Shown here piece by piece: positions 7,648 to 16,181 of a stretch of DNA of 64,000 nucleotides (its first letter is position 1; each line of letters starts with the position of its first letter). A program made the position numbers and the translations under genes. The notes under the pieces were generated by a model. It saw only the letters and a program-made list of their open reading frames with translations. It did no database searches and was not told the DNA's origin. The stretch spans positions 3,791,501 through 3,855,500 of the forward strand of contig NZ_BLIN01000005.1 of assembly GCF_009811555.1 (NCBI RefSeq). The letters run 5' to 3'. Origin of the DNA: Streptomyces caniferus (GTDB lineage Bacteria > Actinomycetota > Actinomycetes > Streptomycetales > Streptomycetaceae).

Positions 7648-9213
7648 GTGTTCGAACCCGCCCGTATCCACACGCTCTGGGAACTGGTCGAGTACCGAGC
7701 ACGGGCCTCGCGCGGGGCGCCGATGTTCTACGACGGGGACGGGCGGAGCGTCACCTTCGACGGGGTGCGCGACCAGGCGCTGCGGGTGGCGGCCGGGTTC
7801 CGGGAGCTGGGGATCGGGGCGGGGACCCGGGTGGCCTGGCAATTGCCGACGCGGATCGAGACGGTGGTGGCCTCGCTGGCGCTGGCCAGGCTCGGGGCCG
7901 TGCAGACGCCGGTGATTCCGCTCCACCGGGAGCGCGAGGTCGGCTTCATCCTGGCGGAGTCGGCGGCGGAGTTCGTCCTCGTACCGGGCGAGTGGCGGGG
8001 GTTCGACCACACCGCGATGGCGCATCGGCTCGCCGGGGACGGGGTGCGGGTGGTCCCGGTGGCGGAGGGGCTGCCGGAGGGGGATCCGGGGGCGCTGCCG
8101 GCCGTGGCCGGAGCGGACGACGGGTCCGGTGCGGAGGCCGGCACCAGGTGGATCTACTACACCTCGGGCACCACCTCCTCCCCCAAGGGCGTCGAGCACA
8201 TGGACGCCACGCTCCTCGCCGGCGGCGTCGGGCTGGCCACCGCGCTCGGGATGTCCGCGGACGACATCGGCTCGATCGCCTTCCCGTACGCACATATCGC
8301 CGGCCCGGACTATGTCATCGCCATGCTGGTCAGCGGGTTTCCCGCGGTCATCCTGGACTCCTTCGAGCCGGGCCGCGCGGCCGCCGTCTACCGGCGCCAC
8401 GGGGTGACGATGGCCGGCGGCAGCACTGCCTTCTACCAGGCGTTTCTCGATGAGTCGCGGCGTCACCGGCAGCGGCGGCCGCAGGCCGGGCGGTTGATTC
8501 CCTCGCTGCGGCTGCTGTCCGGCGGCGGGGCGCCGATGCCTCCGGAGCTGTACACGGCCGCCGGGCGGGAGCTGGAGTGCGCGATCGTCCACGGGTACGG
8601 CATGACCGAGTGCCCGATGATCACGATGGGCACGCCGTACGACAGCGAGGAGCAGCTGTCGCGGACGGTCGGCAAGCCGGTGGTGGGGGCGGAGATCAGG
8701 ATCGTGCGGCCGGACGGGAGCGAGGCCGCCACCGGGGAGTCCGGCGAGGTGACGGTCAAGGGGCCGATGCTCTTTCGCCGGTACACGGACCCGGCGCTGA
8801 CCTCCGGGGCATTCGCCGCCGACGGCTCCTTCCGCACCGGTGACCTGGGGTATCTGCGTCCCGACGGGCATCTGGTGCTGACCGGGCGGATCAAGGACAT
8901 CATCATCCGCAAGGGCGAGAACATCTCCGCGCGGGAGATCGAGGATCTGGTGCACACCCATCCGGCGGTGGCGGAGGCCGCGGTGATAGGGCTGCCGGAC
9001 CGGGAGCGCGGCGAGCGGGTGTGCGTGGTGGTCACGCCCGCCGATCCGGCCGCGCCGGCGCTGACCCTGGGCGGGCTGACCGCGCATCTCCGGTCGGCCG
9101 GGCTGATGACGCAGAAGCTTCCGGAGCAGCTGGAGACCGTCGGCGAGCTGCCGCGCGGCGGGCCGCTGAACAAGGTGCTCAAGGCGGTGCTGCGGGAGCG
9201 GTATACGGAGTAG
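7648..9213 (+). CDS. Acyl-CoA synthetase (AMP-forming), FadD-like
   Basis: A 521-residue member of the ANL adenylating superfamily, expected to activate a carboxylic acid with ATP and CoA. Visible motifs are the P-loop YYTSGTTSSPKG near residue 170, YGMTECP near 315, TGDLGYLRPDG near 395, and the hinge GRIKDIIIRKGENIS near 415; a C-terminal Lys region NKVLKAVL is present. GTG 7648 is preceded by GAGGAGG. It resembles the ligase at 47198-48736 over its length (shared WQLPTRIETV and FPYAH-AGPDY blocks), so the two are paralogues, both under the palindrome. Substrate unknown; a medium or ring-bearing acid is likely from context. Confidence 0.88.
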   Translation: MFEPARIHTLWELVEYRARASRGAPMFYDGDGRSVTFDGVRDQALRVAAGFRELGIGAGTRVAWQLPTRIETVVASLALARLGAVQTPVIPLHREREVGFILAESAAEFVLVPGEWRGFDHTAMAHRLAGDGVRVVPVAEGLPEGDPGALPAVAGADDGSGAEAGTRWIYYTSGTTSSPKGVEHMDATLLAGGVGLATALGMSADDIGSIAFPYAHIAGPDYVIAMLVSGFPAVILDSFEPGRAAAVYRRHGVTMAGGSTAFYQAFLDESRRHRQRRPQAGRLIPSLRLLSGGGAPMPPELYTAAGRELECAIVHGYGMTECPMITMGTPYDSEEQLSRTVGKPVVGAEIRIVRPDGSEAATGESGEVTVKGPMLFRRYTDPALTSGAFAADGSFRTGDLGYLRPDGHLVLTGRIKDIIIRKGENISAREIEDLVHTHPAVAEAAVIGLPDRERGERVCVVVTPADPAAPALTLGGLTAHLRSAGLMTQKLPEQLETVGELPRGGPLNKVLKAVLRERYTE

Positions 9214-9333
9214 CCGGGGGCGCCGCGGCGGTGTGGCGATGAGTTCCGGGGGCCGGCGGAGTCTTCACTGGGAGCGTCGCCACAGGGGTGCGCCGCACCC
9301 GTGCGGTGGGACGCCCCGGCAGGGCGACCGGAC

Positions 9334-9366
9334 AGGACGCCCCGGCAGGACGCCTCGGCAGGACGG
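9334..9366 (+). repeat. 13-bp tandem repeat before the TIGR03086-type gene
   Basis: Unit AGGACGCC(C/T)CGGC repeats at 9334-9346 and 9347-9359 with a partial third unit reaching the ribosome-binding site GGAAGG. A related ACGCCCCGGCAGG lies just upstream. Confidence 0.6.
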
Positions 9367-9379
9367 AAGGACTCCGACG

Positions 9380-9982
9380 ATGACCGATGACACGATCGAC
9401 TTTGCGGCGCAGGCCCGGCTGGTGTCGCAGCTCGCGGCGCGGACCGCCGACGAGCAGCTCGACGCCCCCACTCCCTGCGAGACCTACGCGGTACGCCATC
9501 TGCTGGGCCACCTCGTCGGCCTGGCCGCGGCGTTCCAGCACACGGCGCGCAAGGATCTGGGTCCGATGACGAGTGGGGCACCGGATGCGGCGGTGCCGGA
9601 CGTGGAGCCCGGCTGGCGGGCCGAACTGGACCAGAACCTCCGCGGGATGGCCGAGGCCTGGCACGAGCCGGCGGCCTGGGAGGGCGAGACCCAGGCGGGC
9701 GGGGTGACGCTGCCCGCCGCCGTCGCGGGCCGGTTCGCGCTCAACGAGCTGGTGCTGCACGGCTGGGACCTGGCGCGCGCCACCGGCCAGGAGTACACCC
9801 CGGACGCAGCCGCCCTCGGGGTGTCGTACGCCCTGCTCGCGCCGCTTGCCGAGGGCCCGGACCGCCTGCCGGTGTTCGGCCCGCCCGTGGCTGTGGCGGC
9901 GGACGCACCGCTTCTCGACCAGGTGGTGGCGCTGAGCGGCCGCCGGCCGGAGTGGGCGCCGCCGGGCACGCAGGGGACGTAG
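9380..9982 (+). CDS. TIGR03086-family / mycothiol-dependent maleylpyruvate isomerase-fold protein
   Basis: A 200-residue protein of the DinB/MDMPI helical-bundle type. The recognisable pattern is LDAPTPCETYAVRHLLGHLV near the N-terminus and ALNELVLHGWDLARATGQ in the middle, including the His residues that commonly bind a metal. Start ATG 9380 follows GGAAGG. Members are often thiol-linked isomerases or transferases or of unknown function. It lies 166 bp after the acyl-CoA ligase in the same direction, so it may be co-transcribed, but no clear operon link is visible. Confidence 0.78.
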   Translation: MTDDTIDFAAQARLVSQLAARTADEQLDAPTPCETYAVRHLLGHLVGLAAAFQHTARKDLGPMTSGAPDAAVPDVEPGWRAELDQNLRGMAEAWHEPAAWEGETQAGGVTLPAAVAGRFALNELVLHGWDLARATGQEYTPDAAALGVSYALLAPLAEGPDRLPVFGPPVAVAADAPLLDQVVALSGRRPEWAPPGTQGT

Positions 9983-10016
9983 CGGCGTAGGCGGTCCCCG
10001 CGCCACGGCCGCCGGA

Positions 10017-11654
10017 TCACGCCGGAGCGCAGCCCGGCACTCCGTCCCGCAGCCGGGTCTTGAGGATCTTGCCGCTGGCGTTGCGCGGGAGTTCGGTGAC
10101 GAAGGCGACCTCCCGCGGGACCTTGTAGTTGGCCATCTCCCGGCGGGACCAGGCGATCAGATCGTCGGCGGTGAGCAGGGAGCCGGCGCGGCGGACCGCA
10201 TAGGCCCTGCCGACCTCGCCGAGGCGGGGGTCGGGTATGCCGATGACGGCGACCTCGGTGATGTCCGGGTGCCGGCCGAGGAGTTGCTCTATTTCGGCGG
10301 GATAGGCGTTGAAGCCGCCGACGATGAACATGTCCTTGATGCGGTCGGTGATCTTGAGGTTGCCCGCCGCGTCGAGGACGCCCACGTCGCCGGTGCGCAG
10401 CCAGCCGTCGGGGGTGATCACGCGGGCGGTGCCGGCCGGGTCCTCGAAGTAGCCCGACATCACGTGGTAGCCGCGGACGTGCACCTCGCCGGGGTCACCG
10501 GGCGGCACCGGGCGGTCCGCGGCGTCGACGATCCGGACCTCGGTGCCGGGGATGGCGCGCCCCGAGGTCGTGGCGATGACCTCGGGCGGATCGCCGCGGC
10601 GGCACATCGTGACGACGCCCGAGCTCTCCGAAAGGCCGTACGCCGTCAGCACGGTGGAGATCTTCAGCTCGCTGCGCAGCCGCTCGACCAGCTCCAGGGG
10701 GACCACCGCGGCGCCGGTGACCACCACGCGCAGCGCGGAGAGGTCGTCCAGGGCCCGGGAGGGGTGGTCGAGGATCTGCTGGTGGAGGGTGGGCGGGCCG
10801 GGGAGGACGGAGATCCGTTCGGCGGCGATGTTGGCGAGCGCGGTCTCCACGCCGAAGACCGGCTGCGGGATCATCGTCGCGCCGCGCAGCAGACAGGCGA
10901 TGATCCCGGCCTTGTAGCCGAAGGTGTGGAAGAACGGGTTGACGATCAGATAGCGGTCGCCCTCCCGGAGTCCGGCGAGTTCGCTCCAGACGTCGTACGC
11001 GCGCAGGGTCTGGGCATGCGTGATCACCGCGCCTTTGGGGCGGCCGGTGGTGCCGGAGGTGAAGATGATGTCCGAGGGGGCATCGGGGTGCAGGGCGTCG
11101 GCCCGGTCGCGGACCGTTTCCTGCGACACCGCCGCGCCGCCGGCGAGGAAGTCCTGCCAGGTGGCGAAGTCGGCGGGGGCGTCGTCGGAGAGCACCACGA
11201 CCTTCTCCAGTTGCGGCAGTCCGGGCAGCGGGCCGCGGCCGGTGCCCTCCTGGGCGGCGCGGCGGAGCGAGGCGACGTAGGACGTGCCGAGGAAGGTGCC
11301 GGTGACGAAGAGCAGCTTGGCACGGGTGCGGCGCAGGACGTAGGCGGCCTCGGTGCCCTTGAAGCGGGTGTTGACGGGGACGAGGACGGCGCCGGCGGTG
11401 ACGGCCCCGAGGGCGGAGACGATCCAGTCGAGGGTGTTGGGCGCCCAGACGGCGACGCGGTCGCCGGGTGCGACCCCGGAGGCGATGCAGGCGGCCGCGG
11501 CGCGTGCCACCCGCTCGCCGAGCTCCGCGTACGACACCCGGGTGCGGCCCTCGACCACGGCCTCCCGGGAGGCGTACCGCCGGGCGGCCGTGCGCACCAG
11601 CCGCGGGATGGCGCCGTACTCCAGGTCCGCCCGAGACTGCAGGTCGTCGCACAT
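10017..11654 (-). CDS. Acyl-CoA synthetase (AMP-forming), FadD3-like
   Basis: A 545-residue ANL-superfamily ligase. Motifs: IIFTSGTTGRPKGAV near residue 190, YGLSESSGVVT near 320, GWLRTGDVG near 410, and ITDRIKDMFIVGGFNAYPAEIE near 430, with the catalytic lysine region GKILKTRLR at the C-terminus. The GGFN hinge and general text resemble FadD3, which activates the indane-propanoate intermediate of steroid degradation; that assignment is by resemblance only. ATG 11654 follows GGGAGG. It is divergent from the lyase operon at 11760, with the palindrome at 11691-11705 between them. The larger open frame extending to 12779 runs through the neighbouring gene and is not real. Confidence 0.87.
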   Translation of the reverse strand: MCDDLQSRADLEYGAIPRLVRTAARRYASREAVVEGRTRVSYAELGERVARAAAACIASGVAPGDRVAVWAPNTLDWIVSALGAVTAGAVLVPVNTRFKGTEAAYVLRRTRAKLLFVTGTFLGTSYVASLRRAAQEGTGRGPLPGLPQLEKVVVLSDDAPADFATWQDFLAGGAAVSQETVRDRADALHPDAPSDIIFTSGTTGRPKGAVITHAQTLRAYDVWSELAGLREGDRYLIVNPFFHTFGYKAGIIACLLRGATMIPQPVFGVETALANIAAERISVLPGPPTLHQQILDHPSRALDDLSALRVVVTGAAVVPLELVERLRSELKISTVLTAYGLSESSGVVTMCRRGDPPEVIATTSGRAIPGTEVRIVDAADRPVPPGDPGEVHVRGYHVMSGYFEDPAGTARVITPDGWLRTGDVGVLDAAGNLKITDRIKDMFIVGGFNAYPAEIEQLLGRHPDITEVAVIGIPDPRLGEVGRAYAVRRAGSLLTADDLIAWSRREMANYKVPREVAFVTELPRNASGKILKTRLRDGVPGCAPA

Positions 11655-11690
11655 CGCGCTGCCTCCCGCCAAAGAGCCCTGCACCACTAG

Positions 11691-11705
11691 CTGACTGACC
11701 GTCAG
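11691..11705. promoter_or_regulatory. CTGACG-N3-CGTCAG palindrome, copy 4
   Basis: CTGACTGACCGTCAG, one base off in the left arm. For the plus-strand operon CTGACT is followed after 17 bp by TAGCCT, a plausible -35/-10 pair. It lies between the divergent FadD3-like gene and the lyase operon and could control both. Confidence 0.75.
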
Positions 11706-11759
11706 ATTAGCGGTAGCCTCCTCGGCTGTCAGCACTGACGACCGACCGCGGAGGTGGCG

Positions 11760-12911
11760 ATGGGGGCGACCCTCAAGGACGCGACGGCGATAGCCGGCAT
11801 CGGACAGACCCCGTTCGCCAAACAACTCCCCGCCTCCGAGAAGGCCTTGGCCTGCCGGGCGATCGTCGCGGCCCTGGACGACGCCGGGATCGCCGCCTCG
11901 GAGGTGGACGCCTTCGCCTCCTACACCATGGAGGAGACCGACGAGGTCGAGATGGCCAAGGCCATCGGCGCCGGGGACGTCACCCACTTCTCCAAGGTCG
12001 GCTACGGCGGTGGCGGTTCCTGCGCGACGGTGGCCCATCTGGCGGCCGCCATCGCCACCGGCCAGGCGAGCGTCGGCGTCGCCTGGCGGTCCCGCAAGCG
12101 CGGTTCGGGGCCGCGCCCCTGGAAGAACACCCAGGTCCAGCTGCCCACCCCGGGACAGTGGACCCGCCCCTTCGGACTGCTGCGCCCCGCCGACGAGATC
12201 GGCATGCTGGCCCGCCGCTATATGCACGAATACGGCGCCACCCGCGATCACCTCTTCAACGTCGCCCTCGCCTGCCGCAACCGCGCCAACCAGAACCCGG
12301 CCGCGATCATGTACGAGCGCCCGCTGACCCGCGAGATGTACATGACCGCCCGCTGGATCAGCGAGCCGCTCTGCCTCTTCGACAACTGCCTGGAGACCGA
12401 CGGCGCGCTGGCCTGTGTCGTGGTCTCCGCCGAGCGGGCCCGCGACTGCCGGCAGCGGCCCGTCTACGTCCACTCCGCCGCCCAGGGCCTGCCCGCGCAG
12501 CACCACGGCATGGTCAACTACTGGAACGACGACCCGCTCACGGGTCCCGCCTGGACCGCCGCCCGCCAGCTGTGGAAGGGCGCCGACCTCGGGCCGCAGG
12601 ACGTCGACGTGGCACAGATCTATGACGCGTTCACCCCCCTGATCCCCCTCTCGCTGGAGGGCTACGGCTTCTGCGGGCGCGGCGAGGGCGCGGCCTTCAC
12701 CGAGGGCGGCGCGCTGGAGATCGGCGGCCGGCTGCCCCTCAACACCGGCGGCGGCGGCCTCTCCGAGGCGTACGTGCACGGTTTCAACCTCATCACCGAA
12801 GGCGTCAAACAGCTGCGCGGCACCAGCACCGCGCAGGTGCCCGACGCCGCCACCTGCCTGGTTACCGCGGGCGAGGGCGTCCCCACCTCGGCCCTGCTGC
12901 TGAGGAGTTGA
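11760..12911 (+). CDS. Thiolase-fold lipid-transfer protein (Ltp2-like aldolase candidate)
   Basis: A 383-residue member of the SCP-x/thiolase-like lipid-transfer family. In steroid degraders such proteins (Ltp2) pair with DUF35 partners and perform retro-aldol cleavage of a hydroxyacyl-CoA side chain. Features: TAIAGIGQTPFAK at the N-terminus, a glycine-rich GYGGGGSCATV segment near residue 85, IYDAFTPLIPLSLEGYGFC near 290, and the terminal NTGGGGLSEAYVHG His loop. ATG 11760 has GGAGG five bases upstream; a GTG six bases earlier overlaps that site. It is the first gene of a tight operon with DUF35 (6 bp gap) and an enoyl-CoA hydratase, which supports a hydration then retro-aldol unit. Confidence 0.85.
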   Translation: MGATLKDATAIAGIGQTPFAKQLPASEKALACRAIVAALDDAGIAASEVDAFASYTMEETDEVEMAKAIGAGDVTHFSKVGYGGGGSCATVAHLAAAIATGQASVGVAWRSRKRGSGPRPWKNTQVQLPTPGQWTRPFGLLRPADEIGMLARRYMHEYGATRDHLFNVALACRNRANQNPAAIMYERPLTREMYMTARWISEPLCLFDNCLETDGALACVVVSAERARDCRQRPVYVHSAAQGLPAQHHGMVNYWNDDPLTGPAWTAARQLWKGADLGPQDVDVAQIYDAFTPLIPLSLEGYGFCGRGEGAAFTEGGALEIGGRLPLNTGGGGLSEAYVHGFNLITEGVKQLRGTSTAQVPDAATCLVTAGEGVPTSALLLRS

Positions 12912-12917
12912 TACGCC

Positions 12918-13538
12918 ATGAGCGCCCGTGAAGCCGCCGAATCCGTCCCGCCGGCCGAGACCGCCGAGTCCGTCCAGTCGGCAGCGACCGTCCGGTCCGC
13001 CGAGTCCGCCGAGCCCCTCAGGCCCACCGAGTCCGCTGATTCCGTTCGTGATGTCATGTCACCCAGCGTGACACCCGCCACTGACAATCGTCCCGACAGC
13101 GGCGCCGACCTGCTGCTTCCCGTCCCCGATGACGACGGGGCACCCTTCTGGGAGTACGCCGCCAGGGGCGAACTGCGCGTCCAGGCCTGCTCCGGCTGCG
13201 ACGAACTGCGCTTCCCGCCCCGGCCCTGCTGCCCGCACTGCCAGTCGTTCGCCGCGCACTGGCAGCGGATGAGCGGCCGCGGCCGCATCTGGTCCTACGT
13301 GCTGCCGCACCCACCGCTGCTCCCCGCGTACGCCGCCCTGCCGGGCTACAACGCGATCGTCGTGGAGCTGGCCGACGCCCCGCGCATCCGCCTCGTCGGC
13401 AATCTCGTCACCGCCGCCGACGCCCCCCTCAACTCCGTCGAACCGGCACGACTGCGCATCGGCGCCCCGGTCAGGGCCGCCTTCCACACCATGCCGGGAG
13501 GCGTGACCGTACCCCGCTGGCTCCTGGAGCGCCCATGA
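12918..13538 (+). CDS. DUF35 OB-fold protein with zinc ribbon, lyase partner
   Basis: A 206-residue protein. Residues 1 to about 65 are a low-complexity Ala/Glu/Ser extension rich in AES/PTES units. Then comes the conserved part: FWEYAARGELRVQACSGC, a rubredoxin-like zinc ribbon (CSGC ... CCPHC), and the OB-fold (WSYVLPHPPLLPAYAALPGYNAIVVEL). DUF35 proteins bind acyl-CoA and are required partners of Ltp-type lyases, which fits the gene just upstream. GAGGAG precedes ATG 12918. The long N-terminal extension is unusual; an internal ATG at the MSPSVTP segment would give a more typical length. Confidence 0.85.
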   Translation: MSAREAAESVPPAETAESVQSAATVRSAESAEPLRPTESADSVRDVMSPSVTPATDNRPDSGADLLLPVPDDDGAPFWEYAARGELRVQACSGCDELRFPPRPCCPHCQSFAAHWQRMSGRGRIWSYVLPHPPLLPAYAALPGYNAIVVELADAPRIRLVGNLVTAADAPLNSVEPARLRIGAPVRAAFHTMPGGVTVPRWLLERP

Positions 13539-14329
13539 CGCTCCGCACGGAGATCGAGGACGGGGTCGCCCTGGTCACCCTCGACCGGCCCGAGCGGCAC
13601 AACGCCATCGACCTCGACACCGCCGCCGAACTCGCCGCCACCTGGCGGGCGTTCCGCTTCGACGACGCCGTACGGGCCGCGGTGGTCACCGGCGCCGGCG
13701 GCCGGGCCTTCTGCACCGGCATCGACCGTTCCGTCGACGTCTCCCAGCCACCCTCGCCCTACTCCCTCGACGACCCGTTGCTCCGCATCGGGCCGAAGGC
13801 CAACGACCTGTGGAAGCCGGTCATCGCCGCCGTCGACGGCATGGCCTGCGGTGGCGCCTTCTACCTCCTGGGCGAGGCCGAGTTCCTCATCGCCTCCGAG
13901 AACGCCACCTTCTTCGACCCGCACACCACCTACGGGATGGTCAGTGCGTACGAGTCCATCGCCATGGCCCAGCGGATGCCCTACGGGGAGATCGCCCGGC
14001 TGGCCCTGATGGGGACGGCGGAGCGGCTGGGCGCCTCCCGCGCGTACGAGACCGGCCTGGTCTCCGAGCTGACCGCGCCCGGTGCCGCGGCCGAGGTGGC
14101 GCTGCGCCGTGCCGCCGTGCTCGCCGCCCAGCCGACCGGGCCGGTCCAGGGCACCGTACGCGCCCTGTGGGCGGCCAGGGAGGCAGCCAGGACACAGGCC
14201 CTGGCACACGCCCCCCAGCTGATCGCTCTGGGCAATCTGCCCCCGGACCAGCAGGCCCGGCTGTTCGCGGCCCGCACGCGCCGTGGCGGCCGGGACGAGG
14301 GACCGGAGGGCGGGCCACCGGTCAGATGA
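13535..14329 (+). CDS. Enoyl-CoA hydratase/isomerase family protein
   Basis: A 264-residue crotonase. Typical blocks: VALVTLDRPERHNAIDLDT at the N-terminus, AVVTGAGGRAFCTGIDRS forming the first oxyanion loop, VDGMACGGAFYLLGEAEFLIAS for the second, and NATFFDPHTTYGMV. Hydration or isomerisation of an enoyl-CoA is expected. The ATG overlaps the DUF35 stop codon by four bases (ATGA), indicating translational coupling; it is the last gene of the lyase operon. In the FDPHTTYGM segment the usual glutamate is not obvious, so exact chemistry is uncertain. Confidence 0.85.
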   Translation: MTLRTEIEDGVALVTLDRPERHNAIDLDTAAELAATWRAFRFDDAVRAAVVTGAGGRAFCTGIDRSVDVSQPPSPYSLDDPLLRIGPKANDLWKPVIAAVDGMACGGAFYLLGEAEFLIASENATFFDPHTTYGMVSAYESIAMAQRMPYGEIARLALMGTAERLGASRAYETGLVSELTAPGAAAEVALRRAAVLAAQPTGPVQGTVRALWAAREAARTQALAHAPQLIALGNLPPDQQARLFAARTRRGGRDEGPEGGPPVR

Positions 14330-14366
14330 CCCCCGGGGGCGGATCCGCACACTCCCGCCCCTGCGT

Positions 14367-14912
14367 CTACATCCGTGTCTTCTGTGCCCGGGTGATCTGG
14401 CAGGTGTACCAGAACTGCCCGATGGAGGACTGGTTGACGCTGTACTTGGCGGTGTACGTCTCGGTTTCCCCGGGACCGACGATGATCGACCGCTCGTGCA
14501 GCCCGTACGCCTTGCCGTCGGCCGGTTTGGCCTTCATCCAGTTGACGGCCATGTCGTAGGAGAACGAGTCGGTCGTCGACGGATTGGTGATCGAGACCGT
14601 GTAGGTGAACTGGCGCAGCGAATCGGAGAAGTCGCAGTTGCTGCCGCTGACGTCCGACCGCCCGTCCGGGTCGTAGGTCTCCTGGGTCGGCGAGGGCGAG
14701 AAGGTGGGCTCGTACGTCGGGGTCGGGTCGCTCGCGTCGTACGCGCTGGTGGTCGCCGGACTCGGGAGGTACGCCGGCACCTTGACGCGGGGCCGGCTGA
14801 AGGCGCAGCCACCGACCGTGGCGACCGCGGTCAACGCCAGTACGGTCGCCACCGCCACCCTGATACCCGTACGGGAGCCCCCGCGACTGCCGCTGCGTAT
14901 GCCCTGCTTCAT
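14367..14912 (-). CDS. Putative secreted lipoprotein
   Basis: About 181 residues. An Arg-rich n-region and hydrophobic segment end in the lipobox TVGGC, followed by a Pro/Ser/Thr-rich linker and a C-terminal beta-rich domain (NCDFSDSLRQFTYTVSITNPS ...) reminiscent of extracellular DUF4352-type folds. ATG 14912 is preferred because GGA lies eight bases upstream; ATG 14924 is also in frame. Convergent with the lyase operon; no palindrome precedes it, so it is probably unrelated to that pathway. Function unknown. Confidence 0.68.
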   Translation of the reverse strand: MKQGIRSGSRGGSRTGIRVAVATVLALTAVATVGGCAFSRPRVKVPAYLPSPATTSAYDASDPTPTYEPTFSPSPTQETYDPDGRSDVSGSNCDFSDSLRQFTYTVSITNPSTTDSFSYDMAVNWMKAKPADGKAYGLHERSIIVGPGETETYTAKYSVNQSSIGQFWYTCQITRAQKTRM

Positions 14913-15111
14913 TCTGCTGTCCATCCCCCGTGAAAACCTCGAACCGCGTCAGTCCCTGACTTGACGCGTGCACGGCACCCTAGCAAGGGCCGGTGACACC
15001 CCGTACGGGCCCCGGCAACGCGGGCGGGCGTACTTCTCTCGCGGGCACAGAGGGTCCGGCGTAGCGTCGGTCACGGAGGAAGACCGGACAACTCGAAGCG
15101 AGGCGACGCCC

Positions 15112-16095
15112 GTGGTGCGCAACGTTCTCGGGTCGCTGATCGCCCTCGCCGGAGCGGCGGCCGCCGTATGGAGTCCCTTCCGTCCCTGGTACGACGGCCG
15201 TCACGGCCGCAACATCCGGATCGAAGACCTCTTCAACGGCATCACCCGCACCAGCGCCGCGCTCTTCGGCTCCATCCTCCTTCCCATGGCCTTCGCCGCC
15301 CTGCTGACCCTGATCGGTGTGGCTCTGCGCTCCCGGGCGCTGATCACCGTCGCGGGCCTGGTGGTGCTCGGCTTCACGATCCTGTGGATGGTCCGCCAGG
15401 GACAGGCCGCCAGCGAACTGACCGCCGGCGCCCGTGGTCTGGGGGTGGGCGTGGCCAGTGCACTGGGCGGCGGCGCCCTGCTGCTGCTCGGCGCCCTGAT
15501 CATGCGGGGCCGCGGCCGCCGGGGCTACGACCGCGGCTACGACGAGCGGCGGTACGACGACGGTCGCTACGGGCCCGACGCGCACGACGACCACTACGAC
15601 AGGCGCGGCCCCTACGACCCGCACACGCCCTACCCTCCGGGGACACCCGAGCCATGGGACGCGGGCCGCCCGGGGGCCGAGGAGTGGAACCCCGAGCCGT
15701 ACCCGACCGGCCCCGGCCCCGGCCCCGGCGGACCCGATCATGGCGCCCACGGCCCGCAAGGGGACACCCCCACCGCTCCCCTGCCGGTCACCCCGCCGCC
15801 ACCACAGCCCGGCCAACAGCAGCCGACACAACCAGCGCAGCGGCCACAGCAACCTCAGCAGCCACAACACCCGCAACATCCGCAGCAGTCACCACCGCCG
15901 CCTCCGCCGCCACCGACCGTGCCGGCCCATGAGCAGCCCCCCACGCCTCCGGTGGAGTGGGCCAGAGAACACCGGCAACCACACCCCTCGCAGCCCGGAC
16001 AGCCGGAACAGCCCGGAGGGCCCCGCCCTCCCGAACACCCCGGGCAGCCCGGACGCCCAGAACGAGCCGAACCGCCCCCTGAGGACCGGGAGTAG
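15112..16095 (+). CDS. Membrane protein with long Pro/Gln-rich cytoplasmic tail
   Basis: About 327 residues from GTG 15112, after GAGGCG. Four hydrophobic segments occupy the first 125 residues (LGSLIALAGAAAAVW, ILLPMAFAALLTLIGVAL, ALITVAGLVVLGFTI, SALGGGALLLLGALI). A Tyr/Asp/Arg-rich stretch (RGYDRGYDERRYDDGRYG) follows, then a low-complexity tail of Pro, Gln, His and Gly. No enzymatic domain recognised. The open frame continues upstream to 14968 but without a ribosome site. It ends 86 bp before the convergent afsK gene. Confidence 0.62.
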   Translation: MVRNVLGSLIALAGAAAAVWSPFRPWYDGRHGRNIRIEDLFNGITRTSAALFGSILLPMAFAALLTLIGVALRSRALITVAGLVVLGFTILWMVRQGQAASELTAGARGLGVGVASALGGGALLLLGALIMRGRGRRGYDRGYDERRYDDGRYGPDAHDDHYDRRGPYDPHTPYPPGTPEPWDAGRPGAEEWNPEPYPTGPGPGPGGPDHGAHGPQGDTPTAPLPVTPPPPQPGQQQPTQPAQRPQQPQQPQHPQHPQQSPPPPPPPPTVPAHEQPPTPPVEWAREHRQPHPSQPGQPEQPGGPRPPEHPGQPGRPERAEPPPEDRE

Positions 16096-16181
16096 ACGGC
16101 CGGGCGCCCACGGCCCGCGTCTCCGCACACCGCTACGGGCCCTGGGCTACGACTACGTCCGCCCCGCCCAGGCCCGCCCCC

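Noticed and set aside
13057..13073. TGTCAC-CCAGC-GTGACA inverted repeat as another operator
   Set aside because: It lies within the coding part of the DUF35 gene, differs from the CTGACG motif and has no promoter near.
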